Shown: positions 26,940 to 37,104 of the stretch, one piece after another
Position numbering within the stretch: the stretch's first letter is position 1
Layout: each line of letters opens with the position of its first letter
NCBI RefSeq assembly: GCF_001922985.1
Contig: NZ_MRUH01000007.1
Span: forward strand, 1-64,000
Length of the DNA: 64,000 nucleotides
Source: Teredinibacter waterburyi
Lineage (GTDB): Bacteria; Pseudomonadota; Gammaproteobacteria; Pseudomonadales; Cellvibrionaceae
Direction of reading: 5' to 3'
Translations under genes and position numbers: made by a program
Notes under the pieces: generated by a model
Database searches by the model: none
Told to the model about the DNA's origin: nothing
What the model saw: only the letters and a program-made list of their open reading frames with translations

Positions 26940-28076
26940 GCGACTGATCAAACCTTCTACCATATGAAGCTTCAGTAATTTAACAATATTTTGTTGCGCG
27001 CCAGTCAGACTAAACTCAATACCGTGATTATTTAAGAGCGCCTGAAGGATAGCTAGTTTGGCTATCGCGGGTGCTTTAATATCCGTTGCCGAGGTTATAT
27101 CCAAACTCATTTGTTTAGAGTCCTGCTCAGCCTGCAATATTTCTTTCAGTTGCGCTAGCAAGGTGTCGCAATCACGCGCAGAAAACGTACCGTTAAATAA
27201 CACCGATATGGGCTGGTCCAAACTATCTGCACGGATTAACAAGGTCGCGGTTGAATCTTCGGTTTGATTATTTTCGCGAAGCTGACGAAGGTACAGGGGA
27301 ATAACCCGCGTAAAAAATAGTTGAGTGAACATTTTTCCGTCGGAAAAATAACGTTTCCATAAAGACGGCTCTTCAATAATTCGCCACAGCCATTCCGCAC
27401 CGATACGCTGCCAGAACTTCGGCGCGCGAGAAACAGAGCCGGCGACAAAATTAATGACGGCACCTAGGTGACTAATCACCGACGCGTCTAAGCGATGTTG
27501 GTTGTGTTGTATCCAAGCTTGTCCTTTTACGGCGCCGAGCGCGATCAGCAGAAAATCTGGCTTTGCAGTATTTATTTTTTCGATAATGTCGGCGCTGCTC
27601 ATATCGTCGATGGAACCAAAACCCGGATCGTAAAACCCCACCGATTCCATTCCAGGACTGACGCGGTTGGTTTCTTGGTGAGCAAGCTCTGCTACACCTG
27701 GGTTGCCGCCAAAATAAAAAACTTTAATTTTACTATTAGCCGGTGTTTTGTAGAGCTCCTGAAATACGCTTGAGCCCGCTACTCGCTCAGGTAGGCAGGG
27801 CCCTGCTAGTTTTGAAATCCAGATTAGTGGCATACCATCGGCGACACTTAGATCACTCTCTAGAACAGACTGCCTAAAGCTTCGATTGTTTTGCGACGCG
27901 ATTGCAAAATTTAAATTAGGTGTTGATAGAAAGCAGCGTTTGTTAGATTCAATACAGGAAATCAAATGGTCGATTGCTTGACGTTCGCTGACGACATCGA
28001 AAGGTAAACCAAAAATAGACGTGAGCTGTCTGGCCTGAAGGTTCTCTAGGGCCGCTAAAAGCGATGTGTTGTGCAT
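26937..28076 (-). CDS. WecG/TagA/CpsF glycosyltransferase with C-terminal STAS-like domain
   Basis: A 379-residue protein. Residues ~15-255 are a WecG/TagA-type (GT26) domain with FGLPFDVVSERQA, STPNLNF, the catalytic Asp motif SVADGMPLIW, RVAGSSVF, VFYFGG and the C-terminal signature RAPKFWQRIGAEWLWRI. These enzymes add a sugar, often ManNAc-type, to an undecaprenyl-linked acceptor. Residues ~275-379 look like a STAS domain (MSLDITSATDIKAPAIAKLA), but the usual phosphorylatable Ser is Ala/Pro (IKAPAIA). I use the ATG at 28076. A frame extension to 28166 would overlap the upstream gene and adds a low-complexity Thr/Pro stretch. It is the last gene of the ten-gene - strand operon. Confidence 0.85.
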   Translation of the reverse strand: MHNTSLLAALENLQARQLTSIFGLPFDVVSERQAIDHLISCIESNKRCFLSTPNLNFAIASQNNRSFRQSVLESDLSVADGMPLIWISKLAGPCLPERVAGSSVFQELYKTPANSKIKVFYFGGNPGVAELAHQETNRVSPGMESVGFYDPGFGSIDDMSSADIIEKINTAKPDFLLIALGAVKGQAWIQHNQHRLDASVISHLGAVINFVAGSVSRAPKFWQRIGAEWLWRIIEEPSLWKRYFSDGKMFTQLFFTRVIPLYLRQLRENNQTEDSTATLLIRADSLDQPISVLFNGTFSARDCDTLLAQLKEILQAEQDSKQMSLDITSATDIKAPAIAKLAILQALLNNHGIEFSLTGAQQNIVKLLKLHMVEGLISR

Positions 28077-28101
28077 GTTGGGTCTCGGCCAGAAGCTAGA
28101 A

Positions 28102-29337
28102 TTACGTGTTGCTATTGTCTTTGTCGGCGTTGGTACTGGTATCGCTGTTGCTGGTATTGTCGTCACGCTCGGTGCGAATCCAGCTGGTTTGGCGCTTTTT
28201 AATAAAGCCGGTATAAATCAGCAACTTGGAAACGGCATAAAGAGGAGCGTGGATAATCTCAGCGGCGGAGAGCACGTGCCGTGCGAATTTCCACCAAGAT
28301 AAAATGACACTACCGCAGAGTAAACAAAATACCGTTACCACGATAAAAAATGGCATTAAGTTTTGAGTAAAGAAAATACCTAGAAATTGAATAATAAGGA
28401 TGAGTAGCGTAATCGCAATTAACAACGATAGCGGCGGGATGATCAAGTCTAAGGTAAATAAAGCGATAGATAACTGACGCTGCTGGAATGTGCTTTTTAG
28501 TAGCGGCAGGCCGTAGCGTTGTATCAAACCCAAATGGCCGTGCTCCCAGCGTTCGCGCTGTGTCTTTAAAGCGGCGGCTTGCGTGGGAAGCGTACTGGTA
28601 ACCAGAGCGCTATCCAAGTAATAGGCTCCCTTTCCCTTACAAGCAAATTCAATCCCGAGCTTCATGTCTTCAACAATTTCACCGGAGGCAAGGCTCACCT
28701 TGGCAATGTCATCCCAGAGAAAGGCCATTCCAGAACCAACAAGGGGAACTGGAGCCTTGAGTAGGTTTTGGCCTAAGGGTCGCACTCTGTTTTTGACGAG
28801 AATTGCAAACTCAGAAATTTTTGCAGAGATTGCCGAGTTGGGCGGTGCTTGGATAAGGTATTGGCCTTGAATAGGGCGTTGTAGTTTTATCGAGGCCTGC
28901 GCTAAACGCTCGATACTATGCGGCTGAACTTGGCAATCAGCATCCACAAAAATCACCAGCTGTGGGGGCTGGTCGGCAAGGTGTGCTAACGCGTGAGCGA
29001 GGGCGTAACCTTTACCTCGCTCGGTATCATGTTGACGCTCAAGTACCGTGCAGCCAGCGGCGCGTGCAATATCAGCCGTCTCATCAGCGCAATTGTCTGC
29101 AACTAACACAATATCTGTCGCACTTTTTAGCTGTGGAATAAGGCTGCTAAGCGTCGCGTCTAAACACGCGGCCTCATTGTGTGCGGGAATTATGATTTTC
29201 AAATTATAGTTTTGCTGCTGTTCGTTCTCAGCCTCGCTGTGCTGGCGGGAGAATGCCGCGCCGATGCATTGCGTTACAAATAGTAAAGCGGGAATAGTTA
29301 GGGCAATGGCTAACAGATAAAGCAAGCTAAGCAACAC
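28102..29337 (-). CDS. Membrane-bound GT2 family glycosyltransferase
   Basis: A 411-residue processive-type GT2. An N-terminal membrane segment is followed by the GT-A domain: IIIPAHNEAACLDATL, VADNCADETADIA, RGKGYALAHAL, the DxD motif VFVDADCQV and the acceptor-site motif QRERWEHGHLG (a variant of QxxRW). Three or so C-terminal membrane segments follow. The start is GTG at 29337, overlapping the upstream stop by one base (TAGTG). Similar enzymes make beta-linked polysaccharide backbones or add sugars to lipid carriers. The extreme C-terminus is rich in Ser/Thr/Asp/Asn and probably disordered. Confidence 0.88.
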   Translation of the reverse strand: MLLSLLYLLAIALTIPALLFVTQCIGAAFSRQHSEAENEQQQNYNLKIIIPAHNEAACLDATLSSLIPQLKSATDIVLVADNCADETADIARAAGCTVLERQHDTERGKGYALAHALAHLADQPPQLVIFVDADCQVQPHSIERLAQASIKLQRPIQGQYLIQAPPNSAISAKISEFAILVKNRVRPLGQNLLKAPVPLVGSGMAFLWDDIAKVSLASGEIVEDMKLGIEFACKGKGAYYLDSALVTSTLPTQAAALKTQRERWEHGHLGLIQRYGLPLLKSTFQQRQLSIALFTLDLIIPPLSLLIAITLLILIIQFLGIFFTQNLMPFFIVVTVFCLLCGSVILSWWKFARHVLSAAEIIHAPLYAVSKLLIYTGFIKKRQTSWIRTERDDNTSNSDTSTNADKDNSNT

Positions 29338-30539
29338 TAGGCGATAACCTCTGCAAATTTTTCCGCAAGCTTGTTCGCTTCGGTCAAGCTGTTGTGCCGA
29401 GCCGACACACGTTCGAAACCGACACTGCCTAAATTTGAAATTACGTCTAGTGGGGTTTCGGTAATTAATTCAATTTTAGCGGCGAGCGCATCAACGTTAC
29501 CGGCGGCAACCAGCCAGCCGTTGTCGGCATCAATAAGTTCGGGAATACCTGCGATATAAGTACTTAATACCGGACGGGCGCGAGCGTAGGATTCCATAAT
29601 CACAACCGGCAGCCCCTCTGCAAAACTCGGTAACAAGAGTGCGCATGATCGATCCAGTGTGTCGACGATCTGTGCGGTCGACTGCCAGCCCAGCAATTTG
29701 ACAGATGTGGAGAGGTCGTTCGCTAGAATAAAGGCTTCGATTTCGGGGCGTAGTTCGCCGTCGCCAATTAAGTCGAGCTGAATATTCACACCTTTACGTT
29801 TTAATTGTGCGATGGCGGCGAGTAATAGCATCTGGCCTTTTTGTTCACAGAGCCGACCAATACTCACAAAGTGGGTGTTGCTCGTAATAGGTAGGCGCGG
29901 CTTGGCTAATAATTCGGGGTCTACAGCGCAATGTACTTCTAGCATCTTGTTCCAATCGGCGAACTCGCACCAGCGGTAAAGCTGGCTGGTGCAATAGGAG
30001 GTAATTGCAACGACGAAGGCGGCGCTAGAAATTTTCTCGGAAAGTGAAATTTGCAAAGGCTTATCGAATTCTTCCGGACCATGTACGGTAAAGCTATAAC
30101 TCGGCCCGCCGAGCAGTTTAACAAGCATAGCGACCGTGGCGGAGTTGGTGGCGAAATGGGCGTGAATATGCTGAATGTTTTCTTTTTTACAAATGCGCTG
30201 CAACAGACAGGCTTCGATGAGGTAAATACAATAACTCACAAAGCGGTTGCGATCATTCAGTGCCAACTTGACGCTGGCGATTAGGGCACGAAAAAAGAAA
30301 AGTGGGCTGGAGACCGCAACCAAAAGTGCTGAGCTAATTAATGCCGCCTTGCTGCCCGTGGCGATACAGCGAGTTTTTTCCATCTCTTGTTGGTCTAGCG
30401 GATCGACAAGTTCTGCAGGTGTATTTCTTGCGGCTATACGAACAACCTCAACACCTAAAGTTTCCAGCGCTAAAATTTCTCGCCGGATAAAAGTATGGCT
30501 CACTTTTGGGTATTGATTAACGAAGTAACAAATTTTCAT
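29337..30539 (-). CDS. GT4 family glycosyltransferase (colanic-acid WcaL-like)
   Basis: A 400-residue GT-B enzyme. The N-terminus YFVNQYPKVSHTFIRREI is typical of the WcaL/AmsK group of exopolysaccharide glycosyltransferases. It is followed by HIHAHFATNSATVAML, the donor-site FVSIGRLCEQKGQMLLLAAI and the EX7E-type motif SFAEGLPVVIMESYARARP. It works in the cytoplasm on lipid-linked repeat units. It lies in the middle of the sulfated-glycan operon, 16 bases after the upstream GT2. The sugar and linkage are unknown. Confidence 0.88.
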   Translation of the reverse strand: MKICYFVNQYPKVSHTFIRREILALETLGVEVVRIAARNTPAELVDPLDQQEMEKTRCIATGSKAALISSALLVAVSSPLFFFRALIASVKLALNDRNRFVSYCIYLIEACLLQRICKKENIQHIHAHFATNSATVAMLVKLLGGPSYSFTVHGPEEFDKPLQISLSEKISSAAFVVAITSYCTSQLYRWCEFADWNKMLEVHCAVDPELLAKPRLPITSNTHFVSIGRLCEQKGQMLLLAAIAQLKRKGVNIQLDLIGDGELRPEIEAFILANDLSTSVKLLGWQSTAQIVDTLDRSCALLLPSFAEGLPVVIMESYARARPVLSTYIAGIPELIDADNGWLVAAGNVDALAAKIELITETPLDVISNLGSVGFERVSARHNSLTEANKLAEKFAEVIA

Positions 30540-30555
30540 TGTAGAGTTAGCGTCA

Positions 30556-31527
30556 CTATTTATATTCGATGATATTAAGCGCCTGGCCGCGCTTTAATTT
30601 CCAAAAACATTCGATTGCGCCTAAGGCCTCGGGGATTTTCCCAACGACGGTCAACAAAGCCCAATAGCTGCGAACGCGTTTGGGTGAGATATCGCTACGG
30701 GAAAACAAGCGCAAAACCTGCAGTGGATATACTAGCGTGAGTATTAATGCCCAAGGGGTAATCAATGCACAGCCAATAATAAGCAAGGGTATCGCAGCGC
30801 CCCAAAGCAAAGCGCGTCGTGTTTCGCCGACCCAATGTCGCTCGGGTGGAGCGCCGTGTAAGTACTTGCCTAACGCGAACGCAAAACCACAACGCCGCGT
30901 GCGCTTCCACCACTGTTTGAATTGGGTGATGTTAGCGTCGTGTAATGTCATATCTTGTTCTAAGCGCTGTATTTTTTTGCCTTGCTGGCGTAATCGTACG
31001 CATAGCTCAGGTTCTTCACCGGCGATAACGTCGTCGCGGTAACCATTTGTGGCGACTAAACTTGATGCGGTAAACATTGCATCGCCGCCACAGGCAAGCG
31101 CTTCACCAATCGGTGTGTTCCATTCAATATCGCACAATTGATTGTAAATGGAGCGCTGCGGATATCGTTCCAGGCGTCGGCCGCACGTTACTGCGAATTC
31201 AGGATTGTTTTCGAGAAACTCGCGGGCGACAGGAATCCATTCTGGGCACAACTCACAATCGCCATCGACAAACTGCAGGTATTGAATCTCTGGGTGTTGT
31301 TCTAACAAGGTGCGCCAGCCGATATTGCGCGCTCGAGCGGCAGTAAAGGGTAAGCTTAAATCCAAACTCACCACCAAAGCACCGAGCGACTTGGCGTTAC
31401 CAACGCTGTCGTCGCTCGAACCGGAATCCACGTAAACAACGTGTTGAGTTGCCTTTAGGGCCGACTCCAAACAAAGCGTTAAACGTTCGCCTTCGTTGCG
31501 ACCGATAATGACAACCCCTAGGCTCAT
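30556..31527 (-). CDS. GT2 family glycosyltransferase
   Basis: A 323-residue GT-A enzyme: [38 protein letters not shown] and the DxD motif QFVDGDCEL, followed by a catalytic-region [14 protein letters not shown]. One or two hydrophobic segments near residues 240-270 probably anchor it to the membrane. The start ATG overlaps the CysNC stop by ATGA, placing sulfate activation and glycan assembly in one coupled transcript. Donor and acceptor are not predictable. Confidence 0.87.
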   Translation of the reverse strand: MSLGVVIIGRNEGERLTLCLESALKATQHVVYVDSGSSDDSVGNAKSLGALVVSLDLSLPFTAARARNIGWRTLLEQHPEIQYLQFVDGDCELCPEWIPVAREFLENNPEFAVTCGRRLERYPQRSIYNQLCDIEWNTPIGEALACGGDAMFTASSLVATNGYRDDVIAGEEPELCVRLRQQGKKIQRLEQDMTLHDANITQFKQWWKRTRRCGFAFALGKYLHGAPPERHWVGETRRALLWGAAIPLLIIGCALITPWALILTLVYPLQVLRLFSRSDISPKRVRSYWALLTVVGKIPEALGAIECFWKLKRGQALNIIEYK

Positions 31528-33422
31528 GAAATAATACCGTAGGCCTTCAATTGCTTGAGCACATTACCGGTGATGGCCGATAAATTTTGCTGGTCGGTAT
31601 CAATTTCAATTTCGGGCTGCTCGGGACGCTCGTAGGGCGAATCGATACCGGTGAAATTGCGAATTTCGCCAGCGCGGGCTTTCTTGTACAAACCTTTTGG
31701 ATCGCGTTGTTCACAAATATCTATTGGTGTGTTGACGAATACTTCAAAAAATTCGCCTGGTGCGACCATTTGCCGAACCATCTGACGCTCGCGGCGGAAC
31801 GGCGAGATAAACGAAACCAAAACGATTTGGCCTGCGTCGACCATTAGCTTTGCAACTTCACCAACGCGACGAATATTTTCTACGCGGTCGCGATCACTAA
31901 AGCCAAGATCGGAACAGAGCCCGTGTCGAACATTATCGCCATCGAGTAAGTAAGTGCTGTAACCCATAGCAAACAATTGCTTTTCAATCGCATTCGCCGT
32001 GGTGGATTTGCCAGAGCCAGAAAGCCCTGTAAACCAAATGATGGCAGGCTTTTGTTTGAAGCGCTCGGCGCGAGTAAGTTTGCTCACATCCATCGAATGC
32101 CAAACAATATTTTCCTGACCCAGTGGTTCAACCACCATGCCGGCACCTACGGTTACGTTGGTGAGGCGATCGATGAAAATCAAGTTGCCGGTATGGCGAT
32201 GATTTTTATAGGTGTCGACGGTAACCGACTCAGTCAATATTAATTTACAGCGCGCAATACCGTTTAAAGGCACGGTTTGGGTTTCGGTATGCTCGAGTGT
32301 GTTGACGTCGACTTGATACGAAATTTCACTGATGTAGCCGGTAACCTCGGCCGAGCCGACCTTAACGTAATAATTTTTTTCGAGCTGAAGTTCTGCTTCG
32401 TGCATCCAGACTAAATCGATGATCATAGCGTTCGAGGGGCGAATCGTGTCGGTATCGGCTACCAACATATCGCCGCGCGAAATATCTATTTCGTCGTTTA
32501 GGGTAATAGTTACCGCATCACCAGGGTAGGCTTCGGGCAGCTCTTTATCGGCCAAAATAATATTTTTAATAGTGCTGACTTTTTCTGATGGAAGCGCCTT
32601 TACAGCCATGCCAACCTTGGCAACCCCGGAGGCAAGTGTGCCGCAAAAACCACGGAAGTTCAGGTTCGGACGGTTGACATACTGCACAGGGAAGCGCAGG
32701 TCGGCCAAGTTGTCGTCGTCATCTAGCGGCATGCTTTCAAGCATCTGCAACAGATTATCTTCTTTGAACCAGCTTAGCAGCTTGCTGTTTTCGGCAACGT
32801 TTTCACCCAGCAGCGCAGAAATTGGTACGAAGCGAATATCGGGAACGTCGAGATTACTTGAAAATTCCAAATAGGCTTTTTTTATTTCTTCGAACTTTTC
32901 TTGTGAATAATCGACCAAATCCATTTTGTTGATGGCGATAATAAAATGCTTAATGCCGAGTAGTGAGCAAATAAAACTGTGACGGCGGGTTTGCGTTTGT
33001 ACACCGTAGCGCGCGTCGATCAATAAGATTGCTACGTTTACCGTAGATGCACCAGTCGCCATGTTGCGCGTGTACTGCTCGTGCCCTGGGGTATCGGCAA
33101 TAATAAATTTTCGTTTGTCGGTAGAGAAGTAGCGGTAGGCAACATCGATCGTAATACCCTGCTCACGTTCAGATTGCAGGCCGTCTACCAGCAGTGCAAG
33201 GTCAACTTCTTTACCTGTTGTACCGTGAGTTTTGCTATCTTTAGAAATTGCCGCGAGTTGATCTTCGTAGATCATTTTAGTGTCGTGTAGAAGGCGACCA
33301 ATAAGGGTCGACTTACCGTCGTCTACGCTGCCGCAGGTAATAAAACGCAGAAGATCTTTTTCTTCGTGCTGTTTGAGATAAGCGTGAATATCTTCAGCAA
33401 CGAGATTATTTTGATTAGACAT
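31524..33422 (-). CDS. cysNC: Bifunctional sulfate adenylyltransferase large subunit / APS kinase
   Basis: A 632-residue CysN-CysC fusion. The N-terminal GTPase has [28 protein letters not shown] and NKMDLVDY; beta-barrel domains span ~230-440. The C-terminal APS kinase has the P-loop [12 protein letters not shown] near residue 470 and [10 protein letters not shown], with [11 protein letters not shown] after it. With CysD it makes APS from ATP and sulfate at the cost of GTP. The kinase then makes PAPS, the donor for sulfotransferases. The same layout occurs in rhizobial NodQ and in other sulfation loci. It sits 9 bases after cysD in an operon with two sulfotransferases, so PAPS is probably made for glycan sulfation and not only for cysteine synthesis. 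Confidence 0.96.
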   Translation of the reverse strand: MSNQNNLVAEDIHAYLKQHEEKDLLRFITCGSVDDGKSTLIGRLLHDTKMIYEDQLAAISKDSKTHGTTGKEVDLALLVDGLQSEREQGITIDVAYRYFSTDKRKFIIADTPGHEQYTRNMATGASTVNVAILLIDARYGVQTQTRRHSFICSLLGIKHFIIAINKMDLVDYSQEKFEEIKKAYLEFSSNLDVPDIRFVPISALLGENVAENSKLLSWFKEDNLLQMLESMPLDDDDNLADLRFPVQYVNRPNLNFRGFCGTLASGVAKVGMAVKALPSEKVSTIKNIILADKELPEAYPGDAVTITLNDEIDISRGDMLVADTDTIRPSNAMIIDLVWMHEAELQLEKNYYVKVGSAEVTGYISEISYQVDVNTLEHTETQTVPLNGIARCKLILTESVTVDTYKNHRHTGNLIFIDRLTNVTVGAGMVVEPLGQENIVWHSMDVSKLTRAERFKQKPAIIWFTGLSGSGKSTTANAIEKQLFAMGYSTYLLDGDNVRHGLCSDLGFSDRDRVENIRRVGEVAKLMVDAGQIVLVSFISPFRRERQMVRQMVAPGEFFEVFVNTPIDICEQRDPKGLYKKARAGEIRNFTGIDSPYERPEQPEIEIDTDQQNLSAITGNVLKQLKAYGIIS

Positions 33423-33431
33423 GAAATTTCC

Positions 33432-34346
33432 TTAGAAGTAACCTTCGCGTTTTTTCTTTTCCATTGAACCAGACTGGTCGTGATCAATGGCGCGGCCCGA
33501 GCGTTCGGATGTTTTGGTAAGTAGCATCTCCTGAATAACATCAGGCAGTGTTTGCGCTTTAGATTCCACCGCTCCAGTTAAGGGGTAGCAACCTAGGGTA
33601 CGGAAGCGCACCCACTTCTCTTCTGGGACTTCTCCCTCGGCGAGCGGCAAACGGTCATCATCAACCATAATTAACATGCCGTCGCGTTCAACGACTGGGC
33701 GTTTTGCTGAAAGGTACAGCGGCACGATTGGAATTTGCTCGAGATAGATATACTGCCAAATGTCGAGCTCAGTCCAGTTGGAAAGCGGGAAGACGCGAAT
33801 CGACTCACCTTTGTTAACCCGAGAGTTATAAAGATTCCACAATTCTGGGCGTTGGTTTTTAGGATCCCAGCGGTGGTACTTATCACGAAAAGAATAAACG
33901 CGCTCTTTTGCGCGAGACTTTTCTTCGTCGCGTCGCGCGCCGCCAAATGCAGCATCAAAGCCAAATTTGTCTAGCGCTTGTTTGAGCGCAGAGGTTTTCA
34001 TAATGTCGGTGTACTTGGCGCTACCGTGATCAAACGGGTTGATGTTTTCGGCACGGCCTTCTTCGTTGGTGTGAACCAACAACTCCATTCCCGCATCTTT
34101 CGCCATCTGGTCGCGAAACGCGATCATCTCTTTAAATTTCCACGTAGTATCGATGTGCAATAAAGGGAACGGCGGGACCCCAGGAGCAAATGCTTTGCGC
34201 GCGAGATGTAGCATGACCGCAGAGTCTTTACCGATCGAGTACATCATCACCGGGTTATCGAAGGTAGCGGCGACTTCACGAATAATATGAATTGATTCGG
34301 CTTCGAGTTGCTTCAGGTGAGTGCGACGGTTCTTTGTACTATTCAT
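33432..34346 (-). CDS. cysD: Sulfate adenylyltransferase small subunit
   Basis: A 304-residue PP-loop ATP sulfurylase subunit: [20 protein letters not shown] (PP-motif SIGKDS), [26 protein letters not shown] and the C-terminal [15 protein letters not shown]. It pairs with the CysN half of the next gene. The start ATG overlaps the upstream cysQ stop by 8 bases, so cysQ-cysD-cysNC are translationally linked. The length fits the family. Confidence 0.96.
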   Translation of the reverse strand: MNSTKNRRTHLKQLEAESIHIIREVAATFDNPVMMYSIGKDSAVMLHLARKAFAPGVPPFPLLHIDTTWKFKEMIAFRDQMAKDAGMELLVHTNEEGRAENINPFDHGSAKYTDIMKTSALKQALDKFGFDAAFGGARRDEEKSRAKERVYSFRDKYHRWDPKNQRPELWNLYNSRVNKGESIRVFPLSNWTELDIWQYIYLEQIPIVPLYLSAKRPVVERDGMLIMVDDDRLPLAEGEVPEEKWVRFRTLGCYPLTGAVESKAQTLPDVIQEMLLTKTSERSGRAIDHDQSGSMEKKKREGYF

Positions 34347-35181
34347 GAGCTGATCCTAAGTTACTCGTGTTGCGATACCACGGCAGAGACGGCTCTGCGC
34401 ACACAATAAAGAAAGGGTTTAAAAGAGACTCTTTGCTGTTGCAGCGCAGTGGCTCGAGGGTTTCCCAGTTTAGAACGACACCGCCGGAGGCTTCTACAAC
34501 GGCTTGTGCGGCGGCGGTATCCCACTCGCTAGTCAAGCCCAGGCGCGGATACAGGTCGGCGCTGCCGTCGGCTATCATACAAAGTTTGAGTGAGCTTCCC
34601 ATTGCGACTATGTCGCAACTTTCAAACTGAGCAACGAAGGTTTTAAAGTCTTCGCTTTGGTGGGAGCGACTGCCGACAACTTTCCAAGTATCGGTAACAC
34701 TTGGCGGAGCTGAGGGCGTAATCGGTGTTGGCGTAGAGTTCTGTTTGGCGTTTTCAACTTTAAACGCGCCAAAGCCCGTAGCGCCATAGTAGAGTAATTC
34801 TTTTGCGGGCGCGTAGACGCTCCCCAAAATTGGCACACCATTTTTAATCAGCGCGACATTTACGGTAAATTCGCCGTTGCGCTTGATAAATTCTTTGGTG
34901 CCATCGAGTGGGTCTACCAGCCAATATTGATCCCAGGTTTGACGCTCAGCCCAGCTGATGTCAGCGTCTTCTTCGGACAGTACCGGGCCGCAGTTTAATT
35001 GGGTTAAGCCAGCTGCGAGCACTTCGTGAGCCGCTTTATCGGCAAGCGTTAACGGCGAATTGTCATCTTTGTATTCCACCCCTAAATCGCTCTTGGTATA
35101 GATATCCATAATGGCATCGCCAGCGGCTATGACGAGGGTGTTTACCTGTTCGAGAAGTGCCTGTGTGTCCGGATTATTCAC
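34339..35181 (-). CDS. cysQ: 3'(2'),5'-bisphosphate nucleotidase
   Basis: A 280-residue inositol-monophosphatase-like enzyme: metal-site motifs [16 protein letters not shown] and [16 protein letters not shown] are all present. CysQ hydrolyses PAP, the toxic by-product of PAPS-dependent sulfotransferases, to AMP. Its place between the sulfotransferases and cysD/cysNC means the operon makes, uses and recycles the sulfate carrier. The start is ATG or a nearby codon at 35181, about 60 bases after the sulfotransferase gene. Confidence 0.94.
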   Translation of the reverse strand: MNNPDTQALLEQVNTLVIAAGDAIMDIYTKSDLGVEYKDDNSPLTLADKAAHEVLAAGLTQLNCGPVLSEEDADISWAERQTWDQYWLVDPLDGTKEFIKRNGEFTVNVALIKNGVPILGSVYAPAKELLYYGATGFGAFKVENAKQNSTPTPITPSAPPSVTDTWKVVGSRSHQSEDFKTFVAQFESCDIVAMGSSLKLCMIADGSADLYPRLGLTSEWDTAAAQAVVEASGGVVLNWETLEPLRCNSKESLLNPFFIVCAEPSLPWYRNTSNLGSAHE

Positions 35182-35244
35182 GCCTTTATCCTTTTGTGTG
35201 TTGCGGCCAAAAACATTGCAAGCTGCGCAGTGTGATTGACAGTA

Positions 35245-36201
35245 CTATTTTAAATAATTGAGTGAGCGAATATTGATTCGCTGTTGCATCTTTGCTTTAA
35301 GACCTTTTAAGCCGAGGCGCTTGCTTACTACAAATGCCAGCCATGTAAAAAACCCCCAGCGCTTTATATTCAAATTAATACGATACAGATGGCTGTGGGC
35401 TTTAAGTCTAAGTCGGGTTAAAGGGCTAATGCTCGGTGCGTCTGGCGCTGCCAATGCGTAACCACGTTGTTGCATCATCTCTTTACAGTGATGTTCGACC
35501 CAAGATATTTCTGCCACGCTCATTTTACGCTTCCATTGCTCTGCAAATTTAGCATCAGGGCGGGTGTAGGATGTACGAGCTTCGAGTTGCAACATTTCAT
35601 CGGTATAAGTAAGCCCTAAGAACTCACACAGTTTGGTGAGTTCTTGTTCGGGATTTTTTACCATTTCTTCGTAGCGAATTTCAAAAATTTGTTCGGGTTT
35701 TACCTGCTGTTTGAGAAGATCCCAGTGTTGTTCTGGCTCTAGCCAATATTTAGCGCCTTCAAATACATTGCCAACCCAGCCCATGCCAATACACGAGCGG
35801 GCCACGTCTCGCGGGTCGCGCAGCAGGTGAATAAAGCGTGCGTTTGGCCAAAGTTTAGGTAGTAAATCTTGGCGGGAGTGAACCGAGGCGGCAATGATCG
35901 ATTTGGGGTTGCGTTGATGTAGCTGCGCTACAAAACTGTGCACGAGCTGTTCGTAGGAAAGAGATTTATCAACAGTAAAATTATAAGAGCCAGCTTGGCG
36001 ATCGGTTGCTAAAAATTCATGAAATGAGCTTAGTTCTGGCCAAGTGTTGCCCACGGCTTCAGAGACGGCTGCTTCAAATTCTCCAAAGGCATTAATGTCT
36101 GGGTGGTGATCTAAAATTAAGCGCAATAATGTAGTGCCGGAGCGCAAGGGGCCAACTACGAATACGGGGGAGTCAGTTACTTCGGTATCGGCAATAGTCA
36201 T
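35245..36201 (-). CDS. PAPS-dependent sulfotransferase
   Basis: A 318-residue sulfotransferase. The 5'-phosphosulfate loop is VVGPLRSGTTLLRLIL near residue 16, and the 3'-phosphate motif is HLLRDPRDVARSCIGMG near residue 125. ELTKLCEFLGL follows, as in this superfamily. The C-terminus is basic and carries a weak hydrophobic stretch, perhaps for membrane association. It would move sulfate from PAPS to a glycan hydroxyl. It is one of two unlike sulfotransferases in the operon, so two positions or two sugars may be sulfated. Confidence 0.92.
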   Translation of the reverse strand: MTIADTEVTDSPVFVVGPLRSGTTLLRLILDHHPDINAFGEFEAAVSEAVGNTWPELSSFHEFLATDRQAGSYNFTVDKSLSYEQLVHSFVAQLHQRNPKSIIAASVHSRQDLLPKLWPNARFIHLLRDPRDVARSCIGMGWVGNVFEGAKYWLEPEQHWDLLKQQVKPEQIFEIRYEEMVKNPEQELTKLCEFLGLTYTDEMLQLEARTSYTRPDAKFAEQWKRKMSVAEISWVEHHCKEMMQQRGYALAAPDAPSISPLTRLRLKAHSHLYRINLNIKRWGFFTWLAFVVSKRLGLKGLKAKMQQRINIRSLNYLK

Positions 36202-36234
36202 AGCATTAAACTACCATTTTGTTAGGCACGTGGT

Positions 36235-37104
36235 TTAAGGTTTAGTCTTGCCTGAAGCGGCACTAAATGATTGGTAACTTAAGTCGCTACCTAAAATCTC
36301 GCCAAGAGAACGCAAATCTTTATCGAAAATATCGACTAAACGTTGGCGTGACTGGTCTGATAATTTCGGACGTTTTTGCATGGTAAGTTTTTGCTTTATC
36401 GAGTCGCGTAATTTGCGAGGCACTAAAATTCTTCGCGCGGCTGCAAGCGGCGCGGATTCAATTAATAGGTCGTATAGCGGAAATTTACGTATTCGCTGCG
36501 CCGAGACATTTCGGCTTTCCATATTGAAATCCCACTGCGGATTGCCCTGATAGTTTAAAAATGTGCAAATCCGTTCGAGCTCTTGCTGTGGCTCGTCGCG
36601 CAGGCTATGGAAAAATACAGGCAATATATTTTCTGCGGGGTAGTGCTTTAAGTAGTGATCCAACTGATAAAAATATCTCGAGTAATTAATGAGTTCGGGG
36701 TGCTTGTCTAGGGCGCTGTCAATATCGGTATTGATGACGCCTTGCGACCATTCGTGAATGTAATGGGACACTAAACGATCAATCGGATCGCGCATTACAT
36801 AGACGAGTTTAATGTCATGCAAGCCGTAGGCCAACATCCGGTTAATTGTTTCGGGATAGGTTGGGAACTTAGTGTAGTGGGTTGAAGACTCGCCACATAG
36901 CTGAGCATTCGCGCCCGCAAATAAATTGGAGTACCAATCGAGCCCCTGAGTGTATATTTTATCGTCACTAAAAAAGTTGGGCTCTTTTGGTGTGCTCATA
37001 AACACACCGGGCTGATTTGCCAGCTGGTCGTGCAGGGTACTTGTTGCACATTTCATCGCGCCGATAATGATGAAATTGGGGCGATTATACTGATTCGAGG
37101 TCAT
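36235..37104 (-). CDS. PAPS-dependent sulfotransferase (heparan-sulfotransferase-like)
   Basis: A 289-residue enzyme with the 5'-PSB motif IIGAMKCATSTLHDQL near the N-terminus, then STPKEPNFFSDD (a KEPxFF pattern typical of carbohydrate sulfotransferases), and the 3'-PB motif YVMRDPIDRLVSHYIHE. The start overlaps the upstream GT2 stop by one base (TAATG). The KEPNFF pattern is shared with NodH-like and heparan N-deacetylase/sulfotransferase-like enzymes, which supports a sugar acceptor. The exact position sulfated is unknown. Confidence 0.92.
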   Translation of the reverse strand: MTSNQYNRPNFIIIGAMKCATSTLHDQLANQPGVFMSTPKEPNFFSDDKIYTQGLDWYSNLFAGANAQLCGESSTHYTKFPTYPETINRMLAYGLHDIKLVYVMRDPIDRLVSHYIHEWSQGVINTDIDSALDKHPELINYSRYFYQLDHYLKHYPAENILPVFFHSLRDEPQQELERICTFLNYQGNPQWDFNMESRNVSAQRIRKFPLYDLLIESAPLAAARRILVPRKLRDSIKQKLTMQKRPKLSDQSRQRLVDIFDKDLRSLGEILGSDLSYQSFSAASGKTKP

